Shown here: piece by piece, positions 50,323 to 61,290 of the stretch
How the letters are laid out: the number at the start of each line of letters is the position of its first letter
Position numbering within the stretch: the stretch's first letter is position 1
Assembly (NCBI GenBank): GCA_003993805.1
Contig: RSEF01000004.1
Location: 18,123,821-18,187,820 of the forward strand
DNA length: 64,000 bases
From: Himantopus leucocephalus
Lineage: Eukaryota > Chordata > Aves > Charadriiformes > Recurvirostridae
Reading direction: 5' to 3'
The notes under the pieces: model-generated
What the model saw: the letters and a program-made list of their open reading frames with translations, nothing else
Told to the model about the DNA's origin: nothing
Databases searched by the model: none
Made by a program: the position numbers and the translations under genes

Positions 50323-53300
50323 AATAAGTTTTTATTCTTGTTCAAACTCTCTATGTCAATACTGCTCTCTGCAATGTGTTAATTTCCAGTGTCCACAATT
50401 CAGGATGAATGTTAAAAATACAGAGAAGCTCAGTGAGTTGAATGAAGAATGATTAAAGAGAAAGATTAAAGAGAAAATGCAATTCATATAGAAAACATTC
50501 AAGAATCTAAGTTTTGAAGTGTTTATCAAATACAAGATGTTGATCAGGTTTTTCCCTAAATGTCAGTGTAGTAGAAAGTGCCTAACAGATGTGCCTTCAA
50601 ACTAGCAGAGGAAGGTTTAAAAATATATATTTAAAATGTCTTATAAATGGAAGCTGAAAATTGACAAATTTAGGGCAGAGATGAGATAACATTAAATAGT
50701 GATAATGAGTTAGCTATTGGAAAAACTTACCAACAGATATTCTTTACGTTTAATCGGGTTTATAATTTTTCCTATGAGAAATGTTCTTTCAAAATGGAAA
50801 TTTATTAGTAGTGTCAAGAAAAGACTGTAGATGTTTAACACAGTTTTTTCTTGTCAAGTGAATATTGGGTGTTTCTGCACACCTTCAGAAAGGCTCGTTG
50901 ATTATTTGATAAAGTGATTGATTAATTGCTTGCTCTTTACAGATTGCAAAGTTAGGAGGGCAGGTCAGCAATTCTTTGGATATCCCCTTTTCTATTCCTG
51001 TAGCCCTTTACTTTTATTCAGTAGATTTTCAGATAGTAGCGGTTCCAAGACTGGCTTTTTAGAGCAGAGTGCTCTAAAAAGATTGATCTGCTAACTTAGA
51101 TAATTCTGAATTATTTAATTATTTCTGCATCTGTTCTTTATATTGGCATAAACCCTGACCGAGCAAGCTATCTCATCGTAATAGTTGTTTTCAATTCCAC
51201 TTTAAGGATACTATTTTGATGTTTAGAACACAAAAGAGCTCCTGAAGCAGCCACACAGGCTGTTGAGATCCTGAAATCAGTTCCTCCTCACTAATCAAAT
51301 GTACAGTAGTTCTTCCCAGAACAATTGCCTCTAAGAGTCGGTTCTTGCCTTCAGACAAAGTGGATGCCTCCGTGTGTTGCTCATGTGCTTTTGAGACGCC
51401 ATGAGAAAGATATCTACTTTTAGAAGCACAGTCTTTGCACACACCTTCTGTTTTGTTTTGTTTTCCAGAAGAAAGCCTTATTTACTTTCTTCTTCTGAGC
51501 AGATTGTCAGAAATAAGTTCCTAGGGTGACATTGCTAATGGTTTGTTCCCTTCTATCTTTATCCAAAGACATTTGATATACGTGATTCTCACTCTTGAAT
51601 TTTAAGGTAACCATATACATTTCCGAATGATTCCGTATTTTCTGCTTTCCCCTTTTCTGTCCTTCTTGAAGAATGTTTATCAATGTTTCTAGCTATAATT
51701 TATCTTATAGCTATGCTGTCTCCCTTTTCAATATGTTTTTGGTTTGCTGATACTTTCTCCCACTGTGTAGGCATTTGCTCAGGCAGCATAGAAGCGGCAG
51801 TGACTGGTAACGTGAATCAACTAAAGAGGGTCACATAAGCTGCCACAGGGTTTTGTGTTGTCGGAGTTATTTTGTGCGTTACAAGAAATAATCTAGAGCC
51901 TTTGGATATTTTTGAAGCACTGTTCTTTGTTTCAAGAACAAAATTAACATGTGGGTAAAAGGGGTACCGTTTCCTTGCTAATGCAAACTGCTACAGTCAC
52001 CTTCAGTACCAGCTGTGTTAAAGCATCCGAATTGTGACACCATTTGGAAACACTGGCTATTGTAGAATGTAAGTGATGGCTCACTTCATGAACGTGTGTT
52101 TCAGGTTTTTGATTGCTTCTTGAGTACTGATCTAAAAGTCTAAAGTCTTAGAGTAACCTTTTGTACTCACCCTCCCTGTTAGCTATGCTGGTTAGATCTA
52201 TTGCTACCTCTTAGGCTCTCTTTTAAATAGTAAATATTAGTGGGAAGATTCTCAGCTACAGAAGTTTTTCACTCTCTGAGGTCTTTAGTACTTGGGGTGA
52301 CATTTTCAGAGTGCAGATATGCTATTTTCCTCAAGCATTGTCCAATTTCAACTGAATTAAAGATGTACAAATACTTAGAAGTTTCACAGCAGCCAGCTGC
52401 TGTCTGGAAGAGAGAATCTCAGCTCAGACCACCAGTATTCAGCCACTTTTAGCAACGTTCTGGGTGCTCACCCAGTCATGCTTGAATAGCTAGAGTAGCT
52501 ACAGCATAAGCTCCCGAGCAGTGGTCTCACAAGGCAGGTGGTGGGGTCTATCCTCAGAGAACTAAGAATACAGGTGCAGGAAATAAGACCTCAGAACTTG
52601 TTCCCTGATGTCTGTTCTGTCTATGTACTGTCTTTTCTTCTATGTACTGTCTGTTCTGTTTACATACTGCTGTGAAAACATTTACCTGTTGTTTTTTTCC
52701 TACAAGACAGTTAATCTGGAAAGCACGAATAGAAGTTAGTTGGAAGGCTTGAAAGAGTAGTTCTGCTCTGATTGAAAAATGCCAGGTCTGTAAGGCTCTG
52801 AGTATATTGAAATTAAAGAGAAACTAGAATACTTTTTTTTTTTTAAACTGGATTATGAAAGCTCTGGGGATGAATAATTTTCATCCTTCTCTGCAAAGAA
52901 TTGTCATAGCTTTATAAAACCTAATCAAGAGATAAATCAGTCTTCTCATATAACAGGCTTTAGGTAGAGGGGACAAAATTCTGAAGGTGCCACACAAGTT
53001 TAACTGCATTTTCCAAAGTTCAAGCACATTATTTTTACTGTAATACTAGCCGGCATTATTAAAATACCAGAAGACATTGACTCTCAATTGGCTATTAAAA
53101 TGATCTACTGCATACTGTCCTCCCAAGTTCAAGGGTGCATTCTGGTGGTCATATTTCTTTTACAGGCTCATGAGTCTGTCAGGACTGTGAGGGTTCAATA
53201 AGTACACTCGATAGATGATCTGAATACATTAAAGGTCTGTTGAACAATGCTGTGTTTGGATCAGTGTGTCTGATACAAACTGTGCATGGAGAATGTGAAT

Positions 53301-53835
53301 ATGTGAGGCCATACATACTTTTTTTTTTAAGTTGATACACTGGTTGTGAACAGAACTAACGTAAAGGTGCCAGCCGTAATCCTTTGCATTTCCTACAAGC
53401 AAAGCCAGGTATAGCCACATGTATTAGAACTTTATTAATATCTATTTAAAAGCAGTAGAAAGACTATCGACTAGAGATTGCGTTCAAAATAAAGAACTAA
53501 TTACTCTGTGAAAATGTCGGTTTTGTTTTGTAACTGAGTTTGGAGCCAGTGGAGGAAATACTGTAATTGTACATGTTGTGACTGCTTGGTCAGAGGATGA
53601 AGCTTTCAGAAAGACTGAATGAGAAAAGAGTATATCATAAAGAAGGTCTTAACTCAATAGAGAAGTTTGTATGACTTTGCAAGTTGGTCACATAGAACAC
53701 TCAGCTTTTTTCTTTATTAAAATGAAAAGTCATGCCTCGAGGAATAAAAGCTTTGCCATACTTAAAGGAGGGAAATTGGAGGGAGAGGAGAGGTGACAAT
53801 GTACTCTTGAAAAATATAATTCTGAAAATAAGTAC
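50323..53835. other. Unique non-coding DNA
   Basis: No supported gene. It holds a 13-bp tandem duplication (GATTAAAGAGAAA twice) at 50451-50476 and a three-copy imperfect minisatellite at 52611-52669. An excellent acceptor-like tract ends at about 51466 (ttgttttgttttccag), but no donor follows at a useful distance and the frames close quickly. Confidence 0.6.
52611..52669. repeat. Three-copy imperfect minisatellite, 19-20 bp unit
   Basis: Units TCTGTTCTGTCTATGTACTG, TCTTTTCTTCTATGTACTG and TCTGTTCTGTTTACATACTG follow each other without spacers. Confidence 0.75.
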
Positions 53836-54510
53836 AGCGTCAACATAGTGAAGCCAGAAGTAATTTATCCCTCTGTGAAAAGATAGCTATGAGAGGTAGT
53901 TTTAAAGATTGCCTTTAAGTGGGAAGAGATTAGGTCAAAGCAGATGCTTTATCACGTGTATGACATCAAATAAGTCATTAACAGAGACCATATTTTCAAA
54001 ATAAAGTTGAAATTGGAAAGGTTTCATAAAAATAANGAGCGTCAACATAGTGAAGCCAGAAGCAATTTATCCCTCTGTGAAAAGATAGCTATGAGAGGTA
54101 GATTAAAGATTGCCTTTAAGTGGGAAGAGATTAGGTCAAAGCAGATNGTGTGCATGAGAGAAGATCTTGACATAAATTCTAAACTAGTAGGTAAAGGCAT
54201 AACAAGATCAGTGAAGAAACAATGACACAAGAACTAAAACATTATTTTTTAATAGGGCCATTAAACATTCTAGCAATATGGAACTGTAGAACAAAAAGAC
54301 ACCATTTGATTCGGCAAGGCCACTCCCTNTTGTACATGAGAGAAGATCTTGACATAAATTCTAAACTAATAGGTAAAGGCATAACAAGATCAGTGAAGAA
54401 ACAGTGACACAAGAACTAAAACATTATTTTTTAATAGGGCCATTAAACATTCTAGCAATATGGAACTGTAGAACGAAAAGACACCATTTGATTCGGCAAG
54501 GCCACTCCCT
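53836..54510. other. Assembly-gap cluster with falsely duplicated sequence
   Basis: Single Ns occur at 54036, 54147 and 54329. The 110-base piece between the first two (54038-54146) repeats 53836-53945 with only about three differences. The 181-base piece between the second and third (54148-54328) repeats 54330-54510 with about five differences and no length change. Each short piece thus duplicates the larger contig next to it. The likely explanation is that small allelic or error-containing contigs were placed between their own overlapping neighbours. Open frames crossing these Ns are artefacts. Confidence 0.85.
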
Positions 54511-54940
54511 TGCAATTACAGGTAACCATATGATACAGTCAGTCTCAACTTTGTGTATTAAGCTTGGAAGCGTGCAAAGGAGCATCTTTCTTGAATACTT
54601 CTGCACTGTACAGGCTGAAAACATTTATGCACTGAATATTATAAACTTAAGAAATATTTACAAGACCAAAACCTAAACCTATAGTTTGCAACAGAAAGGG
54701 AATAGGAGAGATCAAGGGCATCGCTGCTGTGCTATGTAACAGCAGGGAATGTGGCAAGATACCCAGGTGATGCCAGGCAGTCAACCGTGCCCCATGGCAA
54801 AGAAGCAAACAGATCTTTGTGTAGGAATGTGATAAAGTTGCTGACACTTGAAGACATCAAATAGAACCCAGATTTTTTTCTAAAACTGTATTTCTAACAC
54901 AATTTTTCATCTGGCAGCCTGAGTTATTGGTTCTGTGTTA
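54511..54940. other. Unique non-coding DNA
   Basis: No gene or repeat recognised. Confidence 0.6.
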
Positions 54941-55014
54941 TCATAGAATGGGTTGGGTTGGATGGGACATTTAAAAGATCATCTAGTCCAACCCCCCTGC
55001 GATGAGCAGGGACA
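54941..55014 (-). mobile_element. CR1 LINE 3' end
   Basis: The plus strand 'tcatagaatgggttgggttg', 'gatgggacatttaaaagatc', 'atctagtccaacccccctgc' and 'gatgagcagggaca' is the complement of a CR1 3' end. Similarity stops at about 55014, so only some 75 bases remain. The following 'gctgaaccggatgatcataaagg' (near 55030) faintly resembles a sense-strand CR1 end but is too short to call. Confidence 0.85.
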
Positions 55015-56403
55015 ATTATGCAGGAGGCTGAACCGGATGATCATAAAGGGGTGCCATCTGTCCTTAAGATCTATGCATGCGTGAAATAAATGTTTAAATA
55101 CAGTGAGCTGTCAGAAATCCTAAAAAAAAGGTAATGTCAAAATCATTGGACAATACTGTTTTTCAATCATCTGAGACACTGTGAAGGTACCCAGGTTGAT
55201 ATAAAATGACGGCAGCAGTGGTGTGTCTCTTCCAGAAGAATACACAGAACAGAACAGTAATGGGACAGTAATGGGACATCTTGTGCGAAGCTCGAGACTT
55301 TCAGTGACAGCTCCACAGTAAAAAAAAAAACAGTACTAAACATCTTTGTAACTTAAAAATCAAAACAGAAAACTTTTCTCCATCTGCATTATTCCTGAGA
55401 CATTTGAAATATTTCCAAGACTTCTAAATGTCAGTAACTGGATTGTGTTGTTGTTCTCATTATATCATCATCTAAACAGTGTCTAGAAAGTGGTTTAATC
55501 ACAATTACTTTGACTAGTCACCTTGAAATTATCTTCTCTATATTGACAAATTATGCCATTTTGTCATTAGTAGTTCAAATAATTACAGCACTTGTCAGAA
55601 ATCTCTAAATCAGATTATTTCACGCAAAAAAAAACTTTAAAAAAAAATCTATGTCTGAATCACATTGTATGCTGTCCTTGATGTGGCATCACATCACTTC
55701 TTTTGACAGGTGATAGCATTACAGATAAAGAACCCTGTTTTACCAAAGGATTATGCCTGTCAGGGCCTGGGAGATTTTGTGTCATCCTAAAGCTGATTGC
55801 AACATTCTTTGTGCAAGTTTTGGGAGCTGGGGATAAGACCGGATGACAGGGCTATCACAATGAGTTTGCATCTTGCCCTAGTTTAATAGAAATGGACACA
55901 CGGGGTTTTTTCATTTTAAAATTCTGTATTTGAGATTGTGAGTTGCCACTTGAATCCTGAACAAAATGCCTGTGATAGACACGTTACATTTTGTCCCCTT
56001 CTGGTTGTTAAACAAGCTTATAGGATGTAGCAAACGTTTGTCACTTCTTGTCAGCTCTGTGATGGTAATGTGATGCTTCTCCTCAAACCTGAGATATAGC
56101 TGTTTTGTTGCTTTCCATCTGCATCAAGGTTATGCAAAATTTAGAATCCTCCTACTATTTTGATAGATGGGACTTCTAGAACTCTTTTTGCCCCCTAAAG
56201 CTCAAGACTGAAGGAAATGGCATTTCACTGTTTTTAAATTTCTGTGATCAGATGCACAGAACTGAAGCCAAGTGGTCTGGGACCGTTCCAAGCCAGCCTG
56301 CTTCAGTTCGCAGAAGACTCATCTATTTGCAGTGGCGTATTTAGCCAAGTCCAGCTACAAGGGCTAGGGCCGATCTGAGCATGGCTGATCATTCGCTCTG
56401 CTG
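55015..56403. other. Unique non-coding DNA
   Basis: No gene recognised. An 11-bp tandem pair (ACAGTAATGGG twice) lies at 55254-55275. A10 and short A tracts occur near 55321 and 55626-55647. Confidence 0.6.
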
Positions 56404-56462
56404 ATAGCTCGCCACACTGGTGAGCTGCTCGTCTACTCAAGAGACCTGTTTTTAAATCCCAC
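56404..56462 (+). repeat. Possible tRNA-derived SINE head
   Basis: 'TAGCTC...GGTGAGCTGCTCGTCTAC...GAGACCTGTTTTTAAATCCC' follows the spacing of a tRNA body: an A-box-like start, 'ctcgtcta' near the anticodon arm, and a B-box-like end (consensus GGTTCRANTCC, here TTTTTAAATCC). The match is degenerate, and no SINE body or A-rich tail could be identified downstream. Confidence 0.2.
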
Positions 56463-58664
56463 AGAAAAGTCTTCAGGATACACGTGTATCTTTGAGCCAC
56501 AAGATTTTTAAAAATGAGATGTAAGCAAATCAACAAGTTTAACCCATCCTGGTTGACAGACGTGCCTGCTCTGAGGCCTCCTAGCACTTGAAGGAGCCAG
56601 CCAGCATAATGCAAGGATCAATAAGTAAGATCTATGAAAACTTGGGTATGGTTTTTAACATGCAAGTATCTATGTAATTTACATTTGACAGTTTATCCCT
56701 AGAGGAAAAAATATAGTAATTACTTAGAAACAGCTCCCTATGTGTTTTATTCACAGTTATCATGCTCCAAGTCAACTTAAGACATTATTCAAATGGAGAG
56801 TAGAAATAATGTATGGAAAAATAATTCTCTGCTGTGCAGCACCTTAAGCATGGTATACCACGTACTACCCTATCAGCCGAAGATAAAGATTTTCTTTTCA
56901 TTCTCCCAAAGCTTATTAAAAAGAATCCACAATGTTCTAATTAGGGTGTTTGTTATTTTCAGCAGCTGTTGAAAAGCTGTTGAAATGGTTTTAATAAAAG
57001 TAACTTTTGTTTCATAAGCATACATTTATTTCTGCAACAGTTTACTAGCCTTAAATTATAATATAATGTTTTGATATCAAATGGTTGCTAATGATAGTTA
57101 AGGTTTCAGATGGGAAGTTAGTAGCAAGGGCAGTTGCAATGGAAACGCTTCAGGTAACAGCAAAAAAAGAGAAGAAATGGGAGAGCAAATGTGCAGAACT
57201 GTGTTTTGGTTTTGCTAATTACCACTTCCATTAGCTCCCAAAGACTGCAGTTAATTCTCAGCTTATGAATAAGCTGGTGTATGTCTGTACAGGGACAAGT
57301 TCTTCCCATTGGTGTTTCTACTTGGTCGTGAAGGTTTGGAGTTAATTAGAGGTTCTAAAACAAGCAACAAAATCCTCTCGCTGATCAAACAGGAAATCTC
57401 AAGTTGTTCCAATCTCTGAATGTGCAATAAAATACTTGTCATTATCAATATTAATTATTAGGTTCATTCTTAAAATATTTTTCTCTTTCAAAAACTATAA
57501 AAAATGATTATCCAGATGGTATCAAAGATATCAATGAGCCAGATGAACTGTTTTGTGGAAGGATTATTTCTGAAACATGAAGGAAAAAAAGGTTGATTTT
57601 TAAGGGAAAAGGCATTTGAAAGACCTTTAAGAAACATCTTGTTAATATCTGAGGCTAAGAGCTTGGGCTGTGCAGCACTGTAATTCCAATATTGGGGACT
57701 GTTTTTGAGAGCTTATTTAGGAAGCTCTGTGATGTACAAAACACCTGCTATTTCATTTAAACTACTGTAGATACGTTTTGTTCCCTGTTTGTTTTCCTGA
57801 GAACAACTATTGAATATGTGATAATTGAAGATGACAAATGATAACAGTAATTGTCAGCTTTATGATAGAATACCTGTAGCTCTCTGTATGAATAGCATAT
57901 GGTGGCCAGTTGCTTGGCATATTATTAAATATTTTTGTTTTCTTCTGTTCTGCCTCTGTTTTGTACAGCATTTGTTCAGCTAGCAAAATGGCTGCAATAG
58001 TTTCAAGTGCTGTATTTTAAAGTTTTATGTACTATGTATGTATAAGCACAACAGATCTCAAGTAGTTGATGATGAAAAAACAGGTGAAGTATTAGTGAAA
58101 TTAAATACAGTCTATTCAGAATGCAATAGCTTAAATCTTCAGTATTCAAAATAATGTTTATTACATACAAACATTGGTTTGGGTTAATTGTGTATAATTT
58201 AAGGCTTGTTTGTCATATGAAGGTGTATGCAACCATGCTCCTGCAGTGGAGGTGTATATAATTTGTAGACTGACAACGTGTGCTGTATGAAGACATAATT
58301 TTCCAACTACTGTCTTTTTAAACATCTTACATATTAAGAAGAGATTATATTTGTACTGCATTATTTTAATGTTTTAAAGGCTTGGGTTTAATTGTAGATG
58401 ATTTTTTGTTTCCTGAGTACGGAAAGCTCGTAAACTAGTGTGCTGCAATTGCGTGGGTTGTTTGGTTCAGATTGCAATCTCAATTTCCTTCCCAGTGATT
58501 TGCTGTCATTCTGTTTTGCCCCAAAGCATTGCAGTTAGAAAGAATTTCAGCAAAAGGAAGTGTGTTTGACATGAATGAGAGAACACGGTGAGAGAGGCCC
58601 GGTAGGTTTGTACTTGATGTCCACTGCCAAACCGGATCAGTTAGTTACTGTAGTAAAGTCCTGA
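56463..58664. other. Unique non-coding DNA
   Basis: No supported gene. The frame at 56303-56614 on the minus strand (103 codons) overlaps the SINE-like stretch and has no recognised domain. Nothing else found. Confidence 0.6.
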
Positions 58665-59090
58665 GGTCTCCTATCCCAGCCCTTCTTGCACCTCAAAGGG
58701 GCAGCCTCTCACTTTTGCGGACATAGGACTTCCACATCCCCTTGCTATCAACTCCCTGTTCCTCCTCCTGACATAAAATACCCAGTTCACCAGTCTTCCA
58801 TCTCAAGTGCTGCCCATCCTTTTCCACCTGTATGACAGCCCTGTCCTTTCTTCTTAACCTTAACACTCCTCCCATCTCAGAGGTCCTCAGTCCTCTTTCC
58901 AACTCCCAGTCTAATTCCCCACCTCTTCTGACCAATTCAGTCATCTGTTCCTCATGTCCATGTCAGCCCTTCACACAACTCCTGCTCTGCTCCAACTCCA
59001 GCTCAGTGAAATACTGCCGCTTCCATCATATCTCACTCCTTCACCCCCATTTCACGCTGTCACCTCCTCTTACCATATTACTAATAACTG
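58665..59090. repeat. Pyrimidine-rich, strand-asymmetric block
   Basis: Over about 425 bases the plus strand is dominated by C and T with more G+C than the flanks; the edges are fairly sharp. There is no tandem unit. Because of the skew, long frames occur on both strands (101 codons plus, 83 codons minus, the latter rich in Glu, Arg and Gly), which is a composition effect. It could be an old unrecognised repeat or a degenerate polypyrimidine tract. Confidence 0.4.
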
Positions 59091-61223
59091 CCATGGCCAA
59101 AAGAGACTTCCTTCTCAGACAGCAAATTATGTATTAAAATATGACCTAGTGCTACTCGTTAGCTTGGGAAAGCACTGAACACTATTCGTTAAACTATAAG
59201 CAACACTTCTTTTTATGCTGATGATGCACATGGACAGGTTGGAAGTACTGAGAATTGTATTTCTGCCTTTGACCTCACTTCCCAAAGAAGGTGTAGCTTT
59301 GAAAGTAAGTAGATGGAAAGATGGTAATTTCCCAGAAGTGCAAGTAGTGGATTTATAGGGAATAAAAACCTAAAAACCTCAGAGCTAAAGCTAAATTTGT
59401 TACTATAAATGTCTGAGTCCAATCTGTAAGTTGTTCAGGTTTCTATGAATGTCTATTTAATGCTTTTTTTCTCTGGGAGGAGGAAGGCGCTGGATAGGAG
59501 GACGGAAACGAAGGAGAAAAGATTATAGTGGCAAAGGGCGGCTGCACTTAAGTAAAATGGAAACCTCTAGTACATCAGTCTCTGCCTTCTCTGAATAAAC
59601 CTGACAATGAGACATCAGTGAAAAGCACTGCTGCAGTATAATGTCATCTGATCCCAGTCCTGTATTGTCTAAGCGTGTGAAGTGAGATCTTTATAATTGA
59701 AACTCTTGTCTGGTTCATTTAATTGACAAAATATTAGGATAGTGATTAGGGTGCTGAGGGTAACTAACTTTTCTCTGGGCCCTGGTATTTCCCATTATAA
59801 GGCAATTTGTAATACAATTTTCAGGAAGATTTGTGCAAATAAAATATCACAGTTCAAAGAAAATAAACATAAAAGGGAGAAAGATTCCAGTGTAATTCAC
59901 TTTAAGAAAGGAATCAGATCCTTTTGTTGTTTTTTGTAATATTCGTGGTTCTAATGCTACCTTATTTTATTTATGCAATGATTTAGAGGTCCCTTATGTA
60001 TGAGTTGCTTTGCATTGACATACTTTCTGCTATGCTTTAGACAAAAATGCTCAGCCTTTCGTTCGTGGATGCAGCAGCGGAGTAAGGCTGTAGCACTGCC
60101 TTCACAGACCAGTTTGCTCTTCTGAATCCTTAGTTATTTCTCCATTTTACACAGTTGGTTTCTAAAGGAATCTCTAAATGAGGAAGGGGGTAATCAGCTG
60201 TGAAAGGTGAATATCAAGCATCTATGCAAAGTGCCACATATAAACTAGAAAAGCCCTAGGGCATCAAGATATTACTTTTCGATTTTACATTGGTTTTACA
60301 TGCCTGTTTATTCTTCCAATCAAAAACCCCGTATTTGTTACCTTAACAACATGGTTATGTTATCTCCAGACAGCTGAACCAAATTCTCAAGACACGTACA
60401 CTGTTGTTCAGGTGAACCTCTGTCACTGTAGGAACTAGATTTATAGTGTCAGCATATTTTATGGGTTTTTTTTTATCTACATCTTTAGGCTGCATCCATC
60501 TCAGTTATCTCAGCTTTGTGGTTGTCTTTTCAAGATTTAATTCTTGTCAATTATGTTCATAAATTGATGGAGGAATTTTTATTAAATTACAGATGACAAG
60601 CTTTAATTAAAAAACGTATTTTGAAAACATCTATATTTCATACAAAGAAATGAGTATGCCTTTATTTAAGAAAAAGACATGCTATCTTGTCTATCAAATA
60701 GTGGATAATAGACTGAGGACATAATTTAAAGAAGCCCCTTACCAAAGTTAATAAATAGTTTTGGCTGAAAGGTAAAGTACTGTGTTGAATTGGAAAATGG
60801 CTAAAACAGAAACCAAAAAGCAGAAATCAATGGGCATTTTTCAGTGTACCAAAAGGTTAATGCTGTTGCCAAGAGACCTAAAGTATATACTAGGAACAGC
60901 ACTGCATAAATGGTTTACTACTCTTCTGAACACAGTGAGGTATCGTAGTTTGTAGAAAACAGTTTTCCTTGCAGTGCTACTGAAGACTGATAGGTCTCAC
61001 AGAAATCTTTTACAAACTTGTTGTATAAGCTCTATGTGGACAATGAATTCCAATTTAGATGAATTAAACATGTATCTCATGGCGGGAAGACAGTTCAGCT
61101 GGTCATACCTGTTACTGGGCTTTGACTGTAATGCCTTGGAAGGCTTAGGTATCATTAGTGAGGAACTGGTCCATGTCCTATGGTGCTTTTTTAAGCATAC
61201 ATAATATATATGTAATATATACC
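59091..61223. other. Unique non-coding DNA
   Basis: No gene or repeat recognised. Just before 61224 is a short TA-rich run (61201-61220). Confidence 0.6.
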
Positions 61224-61290
61224 TGTCCTGGTTTGAGGTAAAACAGGACTAATACCAGTAGTCAGAACCACTGAGAAAATGTTATACAGT
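61224..61290 (+). mobile_element. Possible endogenous retrovirus LTR start
   Basis: 'TGTCCTGGTTTGAGG' followed by 'TAAAACAGGACTAAT' resembles the beginning of avian ERVL-type LTRs, which start TGTCCTGGTTT. The right-hand end, polyadenylation signal and target-site duplication were not found, so the true length is unknown. No retroviral coding sequence is visible nearby. Confidence 0.22.

Noticed and set aside
54007..54676. Repeated plus-strand reading frames with near-identical protein text
   Set aside because: They run across the N positions and arise from the falsely duplicated segments, so they are artefacts of assembly.
55025..55055. Possible sense-strand CR1 3' end next to the antisense one
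   Set aside because: Only about 20 bases are similar, too few to distinguish from chance.
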